A DNA stretch of 64,000 nt from positions 398,979-462,978 of the forward strand of contig NZ_AQHJ01000028.1 in assembly GCF_014925405.1 (NCBI RefSeq), written 5' to 3'. Source of the DNA: Pseudoalteromonas ulvae UL12. Its GTDB lineage: Bacteria > Pseudomonadota > Gammaproteobacteria > Enterobacterales > Alteromonadaceae. The notes beneath the pieces are model-generated. The model did no database searches, was not told the DNA's origin, and worked only from the letters and a program-made list of their open reading frames with translations. Position 1 is the stretch's first letter, and each line of letters opens with the position of its first letter. Positions 38,975 to 49,048 of this stretch are shown piece after piece. The position numbers and the translations under genes are program-made.

Positions 38975-40744
38975 TTATACTGTATCTTTTCTTGAAAAGC
39001 GTGCGGTTTGCTTATACGGGAACACGTCGGCAATCGCTCCTTGGTTGATGCTATGTTGGATGTTAATCCAAAATTCAGGTGTATATAAATCAGCATGATA
39101 GCGCTCAAATAATTGCTTTGCCGCCGGATGCCCAGTGAAGAATACCGGGAATTGTTCGGGGAAAATATCGTTGTCATCAATCAAAAACCACGGGGCTTCG
39201 GCTAAGCGTTGATATTGATTATTCGGCACGGGCAAGGTTCTAAAGTGGCATTCGGTCAGCGGGCAAATTTCATCATAATCATAAAAGACCACTCTGCCCC
39301 AACGTGTGACACCAAAGTTTTTCATCAACATATCTCCAGGGAAGATATTGGCTGCCGCTAACTCTTTAATTGCAAGACCATACTCATACATCACTTGCGC
39401 TAGTTCGAGGTTTGACGCCCATTGAATATAGAGATTCAATGGGGTCATTTTGCGCTCAACATAGACGTGTTTCAGGATCAATGCATTACCCGAAATCACC
39501 ACACTCTGCCCAGCATCGTGTTGTAATTGTGCTAACAATGATGGTGAAAATCGAGATAAATCAAACGCTAAATATCTAAATTCATGAGTATCAACCAGCC
39601 GCCCGACGCGATCGGCATTTTTAACAAAGTCATATTTTTCCATGACCTGTTGTCGAGTGATTTGCTTTGGGGCCACAAACTTATCTCTAATCACTTTATA
39701 CACATAATCAGAATGTTCGGTGGTGAACACTGTCATCACCATGCCTTTGATCCCTGCTGCATTGCAATAATATTCATCGGCGGGCATTTTTCGCGTCGAA
39801 TCGACTTTAAAGCGATAAAACTCAGTTTTGGCATGTTTGATAAAGCCGATTGCATTAAACAGTTCAAACCGTTCTTTATTTGGTAATAACCGCGATAAAT
39901 ACTCGACATACGCCTGTGGTTTATCGGTATCGACCATAAAGTAGGTTCGTGCAAAGCCAAACAACATACTCAATTGCGCATCCCCTAACATGATGCTGTC
40001 GATAAAGATTTCCCCCTCTTCATTATTTAAAAGCGCTATCGCAAAGGGGATTGGCGCACCGTCCAAATATTGTAAAGTACCAATGATGTACGCGGCTTTA
40101 TTCCTAAAAAAAAGTGAATTGCCATATTGCATACACCAATGCGGTGTCACTTCTGAGAAATAAGCATGCTGGAAATGTTCAATCACCGCGTCGTTGAGTA
40201 AATGGATGTCTCGAACCGAGTCTTCATAGGGTAAACGAAAATGAAATTGCTGGAGTAATAACGTCAATGTTTGTGTTAGGTTTGACGATGCAGGGAGTGT
40301 GCTTTCTATCGCATCTCGGCTGCGATTCAATGGCCGATATTGGCGTTTTAAGATAAATAAATGAACGTCACGGATTTTATTATGGCCACGAATTGAGCCA
40401 AATACTGAGTTAAAAAAAGTTTGGCTAATCGCATCATTATCATGCTCACTGACCAACTGAGCATAATACCGCTTGGCTTGGTGCCACATTTTACTATCAT
40501 CAAGGCAATCAAATGCAATGGTACTGACCGCTATTTTAGCCACAGCCACTTTTGCTTCGTACACTTTTAGCCTATCGCGCATTGCTTGTTGCACACCTTG
40601 CCACTGCGCTTGTTCAAAACGCGCTTGAGCGCCTAAGGTAATATTGAGAAATTCAGCAAACATGGCTTCAAAACTCGCCAGAATAGAACGAGCCACCTTG
40701 GCTGATACACCTTGTTCGAGCGATGTGATCTGTAATTGAGTCAT
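38975..40744 (-). CDS. aceK: Isocitrate dehydrogenase kinase/phosphatase
   Basis: AceK phosphorylates and dephosphorylates isocitrate dehydrogenase, switching carbon between the TCA cycle and the glyoxylate bypass. The product has 589 residues, a normal length. The regulatory domain is N-terminal; the kinase-like domain holds the ATP lysine region VYKVIRDKF and the metal site FYDYDEICPLTECHFR. The ATG was preferred to an upstream GTG because GAGGAT lies just before it. A LysR gene is divergent; the isocitrate dehydrogenase gene is 1.7 kb away. aceA and aceB are not in the window. Confidence 0.96.
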   Translation of the reverse strand: MTQLQITSLEQGVSAKVARSILASFEAMFAEFLNITLGAQARFEQAQWQGVQQAMRDRLKVYEAKVAVAKIAVSTIAFDCLDDSKMWHQAKRYYAQLVSEHDNDAISQTFFNSVFGSIRGHNKIRDVHLFILKRQYRPLNRSRDAIESTLPASSNLTQTLTLLLQQFHFRLPYEDSVRDIHLLNDAVIEHFQHAYFSEVTPHWCMQYGNSLFFRNKAAYIIGTLQYLDGAPIPFAIALLNNEEGEIFIDSIMLGDAQLSMLFGFARTYFMVDTDKPQAYVEYLSRLLPNKERFELFNAIGFIKHAKTEFYRFKVDSTRKMPADEYYCNAAGIKGMVMTVFTTEHSDYVYKVIRDKFVAPKQITRQQVMEKYDFVKNADRVGRLVDTHEFRYLAFDLSRFSPSLLAQLQHDAGQSVVISGNALILKHVYVERKMTPLNLYIQWASNLELAQVMYEYGLAIKELAAANIFPGDMLMKNFGVTRWGRVVFYDYDEICPLTECHFRTLPVPNNQYQRLAEAPWFLIDDNDIFPEQFPVFFTGHPAAKQLFERYHADLYTPEFWINIQHSINQGAIADVFPYKQTARFSRKDTV

Positions 40745-40861
40745 AACATCCTCAGCTATCACCACAAACTATAGTGGTTATAGTTATAAACTTATTTACA
40801 CACCTTAGCAGGCCCGCTTAAATAGAATTAATTTATAAATGAAATAGGTAGCATTGATTTA

Positions 40862-41809
40862 ATGAATATTCGTAACGTCGATTTGAATTTATTAGTCTAT
40901 CTAAACGTACTACTCGAAGAGCGCAACGTTTCAAAAGCTGCCAATAAATTAGCCCTCACACAACCGGCCATGAGCAATGCCTTGAAGCGTTTACGGGATT
41001 TATTTGACGATCCGTTACTCGTCAGAACCGCTGATGGCATGACGCCCACAGAAAAAGCCACCCAATTAAAACCCGAAATAACTCGATTATTAGTGCTGGC
41101 CGAAACCATCACTCAGCCCGATGGTGAGTTTAACCCAACCACAAGTAAGCATACTTTTCGGATAGTCAGCAACGATTACCTCGAAACCACCTTAATTTGG
41201 CCATTTATTCATTCGATTATGACGCGCTGCCCACATTTACATTTTGATATTTTAACCCCAGGAGACATCAATCTCGCCGATATGGAACAAGGCAACATTG
41301 ATTTAGCCATTAACCGTTTTTCTGTCTTACCTAAGTCATTTCATCAAGCCAGTGTTTGGCGCGACAACTTTTGTTGCTTGAGCCATCCAGAGCACCCAAT
41401 AGTTAACAATAACACACTGCAATGTTACTTAGCGTCAGAACATATTTGGCTTAACCGACCCGGTTGGCAATCAGAAACAACCACAGCGAATAAATCCGGC
41501 CACCAGCATTTAGGTTGGGTAGATGAAGCGCTTTGGCAATTGGATCACACTCGCAAAATCAGAATTTACTCTCGTCATTTGACCGCAGCGCAAAGTTTGA
41601 CTCAATGCAGTGAGCTCCTTGCTACTGTGCCCCGTCGCCTTGCAATGCATTTATGCCAACAGCATGCATTAACTATGTCTGCGGTGCCTTTTCAAATAGT
41701 GCCCATCGAGATAAAAATGATATGGAGCCCTTTGCTTCACCACAGTAAACCTCATCAATGGTTAAGAAGACAGTTGCTTGAATTTTCTAAAAAAATAAAT
41801 GATCGCTAA
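40862..41809 (+). CDS. LysR family transcriptional regulator
   Basis: The product of 315 residues has an N-terminal winged helix-turn-helix (VDLNLLVYLNVLLEERNVSKAA, then TQPAMSNALKRLRDLFDDPLLVR) and a C-terminal inducer-binding domain. It is transcribed divergently from aceK across about 117 bases, a typical arrangement in which a LysR protein controls its neighbour; that link is inference. Confidence 0.92.
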   Translation: MNIRNVDLNLLVYLNVLLEERNVSKAANKLALTQPAMSNALKRLRDLFDDPLLVRTADGMTPTEKATQLKPEITRLLVLAETITQPDGEFNPTTSKHTFRIVSNDYLETTLIWPFIHSIMTRCPHLHFDILTPGDINLADMEQGNIDLAINRFSVLPKSFHQASVWRDNFCCLSHPEHPIVNNNTLQCYLASEHIWLNRPGWQSETTTANKSGHQHLGWVDEALWQLDHTRKIRIYSRHLTAAQSLTQCSELLATVPRRLAMHLCQQHALTMSAVPFQIVPIEIKMIWSPLLHHSKPHQWLRRQLLEFSKKINDR

Positions 41810-41939
41810 GGAGTATTGATATTATCAATAGCAGTTATTGAAAAGTTAAATTTCAAAAATAGTCATTTCACACATAGTGTTAAGTCAGAGCCAAACGGGT
41901 AAGCCGTTAACTACTTTTAATGCGAATGGGGAAACAACT

Positions 41940-42464
41940 ATGACAACACATAACCAAGATCAACAAGGATTTATGCATATTTCAGCGTTTTACTTTAAAC
42001 GCCCATTAGTAGAGTTACTTGAAGACTTACTTGCCCGCGCTCACATTGATAAAACTGACTTTTATTGTGTACTTGAAGAAATCAACGTGCGTTTTTCACC
42101 TAAACAGCGCCTGTTAGCAAAACAAATGCAACAACATCAACAAATACACACTGTTGACTATCACTCATGGGCACAATCTCAACAAACGCTCACAATCAAG
42201 GAGTTTGCGGCAACATGTGCGCATACTCTTGACCAGCACCGCTGCCCATTACCCCTGATTGTTCTGCAATTGGCTGTCGCACAATTAGCGGCGATAACAA
42301 CGGATCTGAGTCTAGATTTAACCCTCGAAATGCCACAAGAGCAACAGGATTTTTGTCATCAACTGTCTGTGACTTTGCAACAAGAGTTTTCACACTTAGT
42401 CGATTCTAGCTATACGGTTGTGGAATTAAAAACGCCGCCATCACCTCAATTACTACGAGCTTAA
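41940..42464 (+). CDS. Hypothetical protein between LysR and isocitrate dehydrogenase genes
   Basis: A 174-residue soluble protein. The ATG was chosen inside a longer frame because GGGGAAAC lies 8 bases before it. It contains AFYFKRPLVELLEDLLARAHIDKTDFYCVLEEINVRFSPKQ and a Leu-rich C-terminal half rich in Gln. I do not recognise a family, and there is no signal peptide or membrane helix. It sits downstream of the LysR gene and convergent with isocitrate dehydrogenase. Confidence 0.6.
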   Translation: MTTHNQDQQGFMHISAFYFKRPLVELLEDLLARAHIDKTDFYCVLEEINVRFSPKQRLLAKQMQQHQQIHTVDYHSWAQSQQTLTIKEFAATCAHTLDQHRCPLPLIVLQLAVAQLAAITTDLSLDLTLEMPQEQQDFCHQLSVTLQQEFSHLVDSSYTVVELKTPPSPQLLRA

Positions 42465-42485
42465 TGGCTTACGCGCGATTCACAT

Positions 42486-43763
42486 TCAATCGCGCGCTTT
42501 AATATTTTTTCTCAGTGCCTGCATCACATGTTGAGTAAACGCATGACACCCGACTATTTCAGCATCGCGGGCGTTCAAAGACACATTTTCTGTCACCACA
42601 TTGCTGTGCAAAGTGTCCGAGATCGCTTGAATAATATTTTTCGCGGCTAGCTCCCAACCCAAATGGGACAGCATCATCGCACCAGATAAAAAACTCGAAA
42701 TAGGATTCATTGAATCTTGGCCGACTAATAAATCACACGTGCCATGTGTTGGTTCAAATAAAGCGAGTTGTTCGCCAAAATGGGCCGCTGGCGACATGGA
42801 TACTTGGCCGATTTGGGCGCATAACGAGTCGACAAGTAAATCACCATGATGATTTGCAACCGCGATAACATCGTATTGCTCCGGCGCGAGTAAACTATTT
42901 TGCAACATCACATCCATCAGCTCAGTATTGATCACGATTTGATGCTCGCTCTCAGGACAGGTAATAACCATTTGCATGGCGTGTTCGTCCATAGTGGCAT
43001 TAAATTCATCCCTTGCCAGCTCCAAGGCCCACTTCACAAAGGCGCCTTCGGTGAATTTCATCACATCGCCTTTATGGACCAAAGTAACACTGCGTCGTTT
43101 ATGTGTTAATGCATACTGAATGGCTGCTTTAGCCACCCGTTGACTGGCTTGTTTTGAAATATGCTTAATGCCTACGCCACAATGCTCGGTAAAACGAAAA
43201 CGGTTAACACCTAATTCTTGCTGCAAATAATCCAGCAAATGTTGCGCTTGAATCGAGTCAGCCTTAAATTCAATGCCTGAATACACGTCTTCACTGTTAT
43301 CACGAAACACCACCATGTCTATTTTCTCGGGTGCTTTAACTGGGCTATCTAGTGGAGGTAAATAACAAATAGGCCGACATTGCACAAATAAGTCCATCTC
43401 ATGACGTAATGCGACATTTAAAGAGCGAAACCCCGCTCCCATTGCCGTGGTAAGTGGTCCTTTCATCACCACTAAATATTCAGAAATAGCGGCGAGCGTT
43501 TCTTGTGGAAACCAATCACCATCGTACAGTTGCGCTGCTTTCTCACCATTAAAGATTTCCATCCAGTGGATTTTTTTCTGACCTGCATAACTCAAGTCAA
43601 CAGCCAAATCGACTAATTGGCACATTAAAGGCGTGACTTGCTCCCCGACTCCATCTCCCTGAATAAAGGTGACAATTGGCTGATTAGGTACTATCAGTTG
43701 TCCATTAGCATCAACTGATATTTTCTCTGCGCACTGAGGGGGTACTTGGATATATTGATACAT
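42486..43763 (-). CDS. icd: Isocitrate dehydrogenase, atypical coenzyme site
   Basis: A dimeric-type isocitrate dehydrogenase of 425 residues that decarboxylates isocitrate to 2-oxoglutarate. The active site matches E. coli Icd: RSLNVALR with the AceK target Ser, FRDNSEDVYSG, LVHKGDVMKF, and Asp residues in MDVML and HGDLLVDSL. The coenzyme end differs: E. coli THGTAPKYAG is THGTCDLLVG here, and the Tyr and Arg of the last NADP segment are replaced (VTENVSLN). The usual 2'-phosphate contacts are thus missing, so NADP use is doubtful. AGGG precedes the ATG. Confidence 0.9.
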   Translation of the reverse strand: MYQYIQVPPQCAEKISVDANGQLIVPNQPIVTFIQGDGVGEQVTPLMCQLVDLAVDLSYAGQKKIHWMEIFNGEKAAQLYDGDWFPQETLAAISEYLVVMKGPLTTAMGAGFRSLNVALRHEMDLFVQCRPICYLPPLDSPVKAPEKIDMVVFRDNSEDVYSGIEFKADSIQAQHLLDYLQQELGVNRFRFTEHCGVGIKHISKQASQRVAKAAIQYALTHKRRSVTLVHKGDVMKFTEGAFVKWALELARDEFNATMDEHAMQMVITCPESEHQIVINTELMDVMLQNSLLAPEQYDVIAVANHHGDLLVDSLCAQIGQVSMSPAAHFGEQLALFEPTHGTCDLLVGQDSMNPISSFLSGAMMLSHLGWELAAKNIIQAISDTLHSNVVTENVSLNARDAEIVGCHAFTQHVMQALRKNIKARD

Positions 43764-44008
43764 CACTTTGCCCTTTTTATTGTTATGTTGTAAGCAGTGG
43801 CAACTGCACGTATTTCTTATTCATGACTTCCATACTACCCACAACACGGCGAAAACTCGACCATAATTGTGCCTCTAACAATGAGGCAACTTTACGACTT
43901 CGTCTGTCAGCTACATCATTTTATTCGTTATTTTGGCCGCAAGTTCAGTCCTAATTAATTGGCAGCTCGTCCCAATCGACACTGAGTGTATCAGTGACTC
44001 TCGTCACT

Positions 44009-47000
44009 TTAAGCAGCTTCCCCCCCTGATTGTGAGCGTTTATTTAAGTAAAACTCGATATCGACTGCGTCTATTTGGGCAGGAGAAAGATAACGCTTTG
44101 CATAGTCTTGATAAATGCCTGACGACAAGAACAATTTAAAGATGTCCATATCGACATGTTGGTCTTGGGCCATTTTATATAAAATATCGATAGCGACACT
44201 TAACGGTTTAGCCTTTTTGTAAGGGCGGTCAGCTGCCGTCAAGGCTTCAAAAATATCGGCTAACACTAACACTCTTTCAGGGATAGATAACTGCTCTGCT
44301 GTGAGCTTACGTGGATAGCCAGTGCCAATTAATGTCTCATGATGAGTGGATGCATAACGTGGCACGTTTGCCAGCTCTTGCGGGAATGGCATTTTATCTA
44401 ACATTCTAATGGTACTGATGATATGTTCGTTGACCTTAAAACGATCTTCCGCAGTCAGTGTGCCTCGAGCAATCACTAAGTTATGTAACTCTCCAAGGTT
44501 TGCTCTAAATTCAGGAATAGTCATATTGATGCCAAGTTTTTTGTCATATTCAATGGAGTGATCATGGGCAATAATATGCTCAGGTTTATTGGCTAATAAT
44601 TGCTCAGTGACTGGCAATGGCTGCTCAGCTTTATTGGTGCGCAGCTCTTCAACAGGCGATAAACCGAGTGTGTCATCAAAAAAGCGTTGCCAAGTTTTCG
44701 TTGATAATTGATGTAAGCGTTCAATATGTTTTTCTGACATAAATTCACCGCCAATATTGGCATTAGCAATAAACGCAAAGTCATCGCGTAACTGTTGTTG
44801 GTGTAAGTCCTTTTGTGCTAGCCAGTCGTCTTGCTGTTCTGGTTGCGCCTGCACTTTTTGCCAATAGTCGATCTCTTCATCACGCCACAACACTTCAAAG
44901 CGCATGCGAATTTCGTGGATCCGATTATAAATTGCTTCTAATTTAGTTCCTTTATCAACAATATGTTCAGGTGTGGTGATTTTCCCGCAGTCATGCAACC
45001 ACGCCGCAATTTTAAATTCTCGTATCTCATCATCGTTATTAAATTTAAATTGTTTGAACGGCGTTGCATCTGAATTCGAAGCAACTTCAGCGAGCATCAT
45101 GCCAAGCTCAGGGACACGTTCACAATGACCAGCAGTGTATGGTGACTTATCATCAATTGCTTGACCTATTAATTCAATAAACGAGTCCATTAAGTCCGTT
45201 TGATTTTGCTGATAGGTTTTAATCGATGCTGTCATGCCTGCCATTGAATCTGTAAGCTCTTGTATCTCAATAATATTGGAGTCGTGAAATTCAATGTGAT
45301 CATATTGCCGCTCTTTTATTCGCTCAGCGTGTTCTGCTAAACGCTTGATGGGCTCGACTATCGGCTTGGCGAACAGCCAACATAACGGAAGTAAAATCAA
45401 TAACAACCCTGCAGTGACCATAATGGCGATTCTGAGTTTTTTTAATGCATTTTGTAATAATTTACTTTTAGGAATTAACAACGCTAAATATTCATCATGA
45501 CCATTTAGCTGACTTATAAACAGATACATGTTTTGTTTATTAATTTCTTTTTGCAGTAAATGGTTAAAATTTTGCGGATTACTTGTCAGACTTAGCACTT
45601 CTTTGTAAGGAACCACCCCAACATGTTTAAGCTCATTCAATTGCTGTTCGTTAAATAGCCACTTTTGTTTCAGTGCCTCTTTTTGCTCATCACTGATGTT
45701 ATCAATTGCCAGGTTGATTATTTCGAGCAAACCTGTCTCAGCCTTAGGCAGTAAAAAATGTAAATCGGCTAATAATGGCGGCTTATTTTGTGCCAAATCA
45801 AAGTGATATTGCACCTTATCAATGAAAAACTGCTTAGCGGTATATTGCAAAACAAAACGATTATCAATGCCTGCATAATATCGCCCTTGTTGAATACTTT
45901 TTAGCACCTCAAGTGTGCTTGGCACTTCAACAACCTTTATTTGTGGATGAAAGGCTTTGATTTCCTCAATGATTGACCAATCAGCTGAAATCGCGAGGGT
46001 TTTCCCATACAGTTGACTTAAACGCGTGATATCCGCTTCACCTGGCTGAGTGATGATCGCAAAAGGCGTCTGCAAAAAAGATTGACTCAATATGCCCAAA
46101 GCGCGGTTAGGTTGATTATCATAAGATGCGTTCAGTAGCTGCAGTTTTTCTTCTTTAAATAAGTTGACGAGCTCAGCCCAACTAAATCCGTTGATATAAC
46201 TAAGCTCAAGTCCGGTCATGTCGCTGATCAGATTAAGAACATCAACACTATAACCTGCAGGTCGCCCCGAAATTGCAAAGTCTAACGGGGCCCAATCTGA
46301 CTCATTTGATACCGATATTTTCCCCATGCTGTTAATCAGCGCTTGCTGTTTGGCAGTCAGTGGTAATGGTTTTGATGCTGGAATGGTAATTGTCGATAAA
46401 CGTTGCTCAGTATTAGAAGCAATTAACTGACCTTCTTTTTCGAATAAAAACATCTCAACGTTAAACTCTTGTTGTCCTTTATTATCAAGATTAAGTAAAT
46501 ATTCAGAGACCGAAGACAACGCTATATCAATGGCGATAACGCTATTTTCACCCGCAAGTTTAAGCGAGTAAGTTTGGCCTGGTGCCTGTAAGTGCTGAAA
46601 TAAATATGGAGAGCTTTTATATATTGTGTCTTCCTCTGCGCGCGAGAACCACATTCGTTCAACTGGATCATAGTCTGTCGGCTGGCTAATGGTATGACGT
46701 AAGGCATGATCCTTGGTGTAAAAGTGCGTTATTTTTTTCTTTTCCCCATCGACCATTTTTATTTCAATCACCGCCCAGCGGTCATTTGCTTTGGCTTTTA
46801 TTTGCGAGCGCACTAAAGGACTGGCGTCTAAATTGATCACTTCATAAAACTCACCATTGTCTAACCCAATGTAAATAGCGTAAAAGTGTTGACTTAACTC
46901 CAATATTTTAAAAATATCCTTTCTATTGTGCTCTTCGATTAACTGACTTTTGATATCTGGATTTTGTGACAATATCTCTAGAGTATTTTCGACTTGTTGG

Positions 47001-47206
47001 TTGAGTTTAGTGAGATCAGATGCGGTGTTCTCTGTGGCCATTTTGAAAATCCGCGATGTATATTCCTCTGCCATTTTAGCATTAAAATAATATTGCAATG
47101 AGATAGCAACAGTTGCAGTCAGTAATACTGAGAAAATAAAAATACTAACAACCGTCGACTTAATCGAGAATAACAGACGATTCTTAACCACTTTAAAGAC
47201 TTCCAT
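44009..47206 (-). CDS. HD-GYP phosphodiesterase with periplasmic sensor modules
   Basis: A 1065-residue inner-membrane sensor predicted to break down c-di-GMP. Helix one (SIFIFSVLLTATVAIS) is followed by a periplasmic Cache-like region, then a family 3 solute-binding-like module (about residues 290-520, with WAPLDFAISGRPAGYSVDVL), a second helix (IMVTAGLLLILLPLCWLF), a HAMP segment, and the HD-GYP domain. HD ligands lie in AAWLHDCGK, then HHETLIGTGYP and VLADIFEALTAADRPYKK. The domain carries an extra segment of about 150 residues between HD and GYP, and the Asp of the canonical DGxGYP is Ile. Confidence 0.88.
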   Translation of the reverse strand: MEVFKVVKNRLLFSIKSTVVSIFIFSVLLTATVAISLQYYFNAKMAEEYTSRIFKMATENTASDLTKLNQQVENTLEILSQNPDIKSQLIEEHNRKDIFKILELSQHFYAIYIGLDNGEFYEVINLDASPLVRSQIKAKANDRWAVIEIKMVDGEKKKITHFYTKDHALRHTISQPTDYDPVERMWFSRAEEDTIYKSSPYLFQHLQAPGQTYSLKLAGENSVIAIDIALSSVSEYLLNLDNKGQQEFNVEMFLFEKEGQLIASNTEQRLSTITIPASKPLPLTAKQQALINSMGKISVSNESDWAPLDFAISGRPAGYSVDVLNLISDMTGLELSYINGFSWAELVNLFKEEKLQLLNASYDNQPNRALGILSQSFLQTPFAIITQPGEADITRLSQLYGKTLAISADWSIIEEIKAFHPQIKVVEVPSTLEVLKSIQQGRYYAGIDNRFVLQYTAKQFFIDKVQYHFDLAQNKPPLLADLHFLLPKAETGLLEIINLAIDNISDEQKEALKQKWLFNEQQLNELKHVGVVPYKEVLSLTSNPQNFNHLLQKEINKQNMYLFISQLNGHDEYLALLIPKSKLLQNALKKLRIAIMVTAGLLLILLPLCWLFAKPIVEPIKRLAEHAERIKERQYDHIEFHDSNIIEIQELTDSMAGMTASIKTYQQNQTDLMDSFIELIGQAIDDKSPYTAGHCERVPELGMMLAEVASNSDATPFKQFKFNNDDEIREFKIAAWLHDCGKITTPEHIVDKGTKLEAIYNRIHEIRMRFEVLWRDEEIDYWQKVQAQPEQQDDWLAQKDLHQQQLRDDFAFIANANIGGEFMSEKHIERLHQLSTKTWQRFFDDTLGLSPVEELRTNKAEQPLPVTEQLLANKPEHIIAHDHSIEYDKKLGINMTIPEFRANLGELHNLVIARGTLTAEDRFKVNEHIISTIRMLDKMPFPQELANVPRYASTHHETLIGTGYPRKLTAEQLSIPERVLVLADIFEALTAADRPYKKAKPLSVAIDILYKMAQDQHVDMDIFKLFLSSGIYQDYAKRYLSPAQIDAVDIEFYLNKRSQSGGEAA

Positions 47207-47394
47207 GTTTCCACTCTTAAATTTTTCGCAACATTGCTGCGTTAATGTTTATAAATCAATGGTTTTATTACTATTTGATACTAGTCACTATTTAATAAAA
47301 GCTCAAAAAATTATATCTGACCTAACGAAGTAATTCGTATCGAGTATTTTATTTGTGAATACGTTACACTTACTTTTTTACAACGAGAATTGCT

Positions 47395-47685
47395 GTGATC
47401 CCAATCAGTCAAGTGCCCCCTGCTTCCCTCTCCTGCAGCACATGTGAAGCCTGTTGTTGTCGATTAGAAGTGTTGTTAATTACCGATACAGGGGTTCCAA
47501 GCCAGTACATTAAAAAAAATCCACATGAAATATCGACCATGTTACGTTTAGCCGATGGTTGGTGTGCAGCGTTAGATCGTAATACGATGCGCTGCTCTAT
47601 CTACGAAGTACGTCCGTTGATTTGCCGTGAATTTGAATTAGGTGAAGCAGACTGTCGCAGTGAACGAGCCAAATTCGGCTATTAA
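47395..47685 (+). CDS. YkgJ family cysteine-cluster protein
   Basis: A 96-residue protein with a Cys pattern [10 protein letters not shown], then [20 protein letters not shown] and DCRSE, typical of YkgJ-like zinc- or iron-chelating proteins. The start is GTG with a GAGA sequence 7 bases before it. It is followed by the YebC-family gene. Function unknown. Confidence 0.88.
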   Translation: MIPISQVPPASLSCSTCEACCCRLEVLLITDTGVPSQYIKKNPHEISTMLRLADGWCAALDRNTMRCSIYEVRPLICREFELGEADCRSERAKFGY

Positions 47686-47803
47686 TCCTCAGGATTGTTA
47701 CAAGAAAATAGCAGTTAACGATTGTTTTGATATCAAAAAAACTCATTTAACGTTAACATTTGACGAGAAAATTTTAATAGAAAATCAGCAAGGCGAATTA
47801 AAG

Positions 47804-48523
47804 ATGGGCAGAGCGTATCAGAATAAAAAAGACTCAATGGCAAAAACAGCCGGAGCAAAAACAAAAGTTTATTCGAAATACGGTAAAGAAATTTACGTAT
47901 GTGCAAAAAATGGTGGTATTGATCCGGATGGTAACCTTTCCTTGCGCCGCCTTATAGAACGAGCGAAAAAGGATCAAGTGCCTGCACACGTTATCGAACG
48001 TGCAATTGAAAAAGCGCAAGGCTCAGGTGGCGAAGACTATAGCACTGCTCGCTATGAAGGATTTGGCCCAGGTGGATGTATGATTATTGTTGATTGTTTA
48101 ACCGACAATAACAATCGCACTTTTTCAGATGTGCGGGTTTGTTTTACCAAAGCCAATTCAAAAATTGGTGCCCAAGGCTCTGTGGCGCATTTGTTTGATC
48201 ATTTAGCTATCTTTGCATTTGATGGTGACGATGATGAAGCCGTACTTGAAGCACTATTAATGGAAGACATTGATGTCTCAGATGTCGAGAATGAAGGCGG
48301 TAAAATTACGGTATTTACCCCACATACCGAGTTTTTTAAAGCAAAAACCGTATTAGACAGCCTAGATGGAGTCAAACTCGATGTCGAAGAAATCGCGTTT
48401 GTGCCGCAAAACACCACACCTATTTCTGGCGACGATGTAGAAGTATTTGAACGTTTCTTGGCGATGCTTGAAGATTGTGATGATGTTCAAGAGGTTTACC
48501 ATAACGCAGAAATTACACAATAA
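47804..48523 (+). CDS. YebC/PmpR family protein (YeeN-like)
   Basis: A 239-residue YebC-fold protein, closest in pattern to the YeeN branch: [21 protein letters not shown], then [37 protein letters not shown], and [12 protein letters not shown] at the end. The frame is open 54 codons further, but the ATG with AAGG about 10 bases before it matches the family start. YebC proteins have been described as DNA-binding regulators and, more recently, as helpers of translation through proline stretches; which applies here is not known. Confidence 0.92.
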   Translation: MGRAYQNKKDSMAKTAGAKTKVYSKYGKEIYVCAKNGGIDPDGNLSLRRLIERAKKDQVPAHVIERAIEKAQGSGGEDYSTARYEGFGPGGCMIIVDCLTDNNNRTFSDVRVCFTKANSKIGAQGSVAHLFDHLAIFAFDGDDDEAVLEALLMEDIDVSDVENEGGKITVFTPHTEFFKAKTVLDSLDGVKLDVEEIAFVPQNTTPISGDDVEVFERFLAMLEDCDDVQEVYHNAEITQ

Positions 48524-48585
48524 TTTCACTTTGTACCAATACAACTCTGCTCAGCTGTAAACGAACAGATTAAAAATAATGATTC

Positions 48586-48608
48586 AGGCGCTTTTTGCGC
48601 CTTTTTTT
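48586..48608 (+). terminator. Intrinsic terminator after the YebC-family gene
   Basis: Stem AGGCGC/GCGCCT with a T5 loop and a T7 tail. The ribosome binding site of the next gene follows at once, so that gene likely needs read-through or a promoter within this region. Confidence 0.75.
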
Positions 48609-48617
48609 GGAGCTTTT

Positions 48618-48959
48618 ATGAGCTTGGATGATTTTTTATATACCCTTAGAAATACTCCCGAAGAAATAACGTTTTCCCTCTCTATTAGCATCATTGATAC
48701 TTATTATCAATTTACGCCCACAGCTTTTCAGAATGCAGGACTCGACAATCCAGCTGGTACAAATAATGGTTCGTGTAAAATATTTTCGTTTGGGTTATTA
48801 CATAAACTCAGCGAGCAGCAAACTCTGGCTTTATTCGCTCAGTATTATCAAGATGTGCTCAATACACCTGATGGAGACGATCATCAGAATATTCGCCACT
48901 TTATGCGCCATCGGTGGTCTGGGATTGACTTTCCTACGGCTGCTTTAACATTACGTTAA
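48618..48959 (+). CDS. HopJ family protein
   Basis: The 113-residue protein belongs to the HopJ family, named after a Pseudomonas syringae type III effector but common in free-living marine bacteria. Features: LDDFLYTLRNTPEEITF, YYQFTPTAFQNAG, AGTNNGSCKIFSFGLL and ALFAQYYQDVLNTPDGDDHQNIRHFM. The ATG was chosen because TTGGAGC lies just before it. No secretion system genes are nearby, so an effector role here is unlikely. Confidence 0.88.
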   Translation: MSLDDFLYTLRNTPEEITFSLSISIIDTYYQFTPTAFQNAGLDNPAGTNNGSCKIFSFGLLHKLSEQQTLALFAQYYQDVLNTPDGDDHQNIRHFMRHRWSGIDFPTAALTLR

Positions 48960-49048
48960 AAAGTAATCGAGTTATTCAATCTTGAGTGGCATTTTCGGTA
49001 TTGACTGTAATACTTGTATTGCTAGTTAATTTACTCAAGGATAAGAAA

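Noticed and set aside
48618..48959. HopJ-like protein as evidence of a type III secretion system
   Set aside because: No secretion genes are nearby, and the family is common in non-pathogenic marine bacteria.
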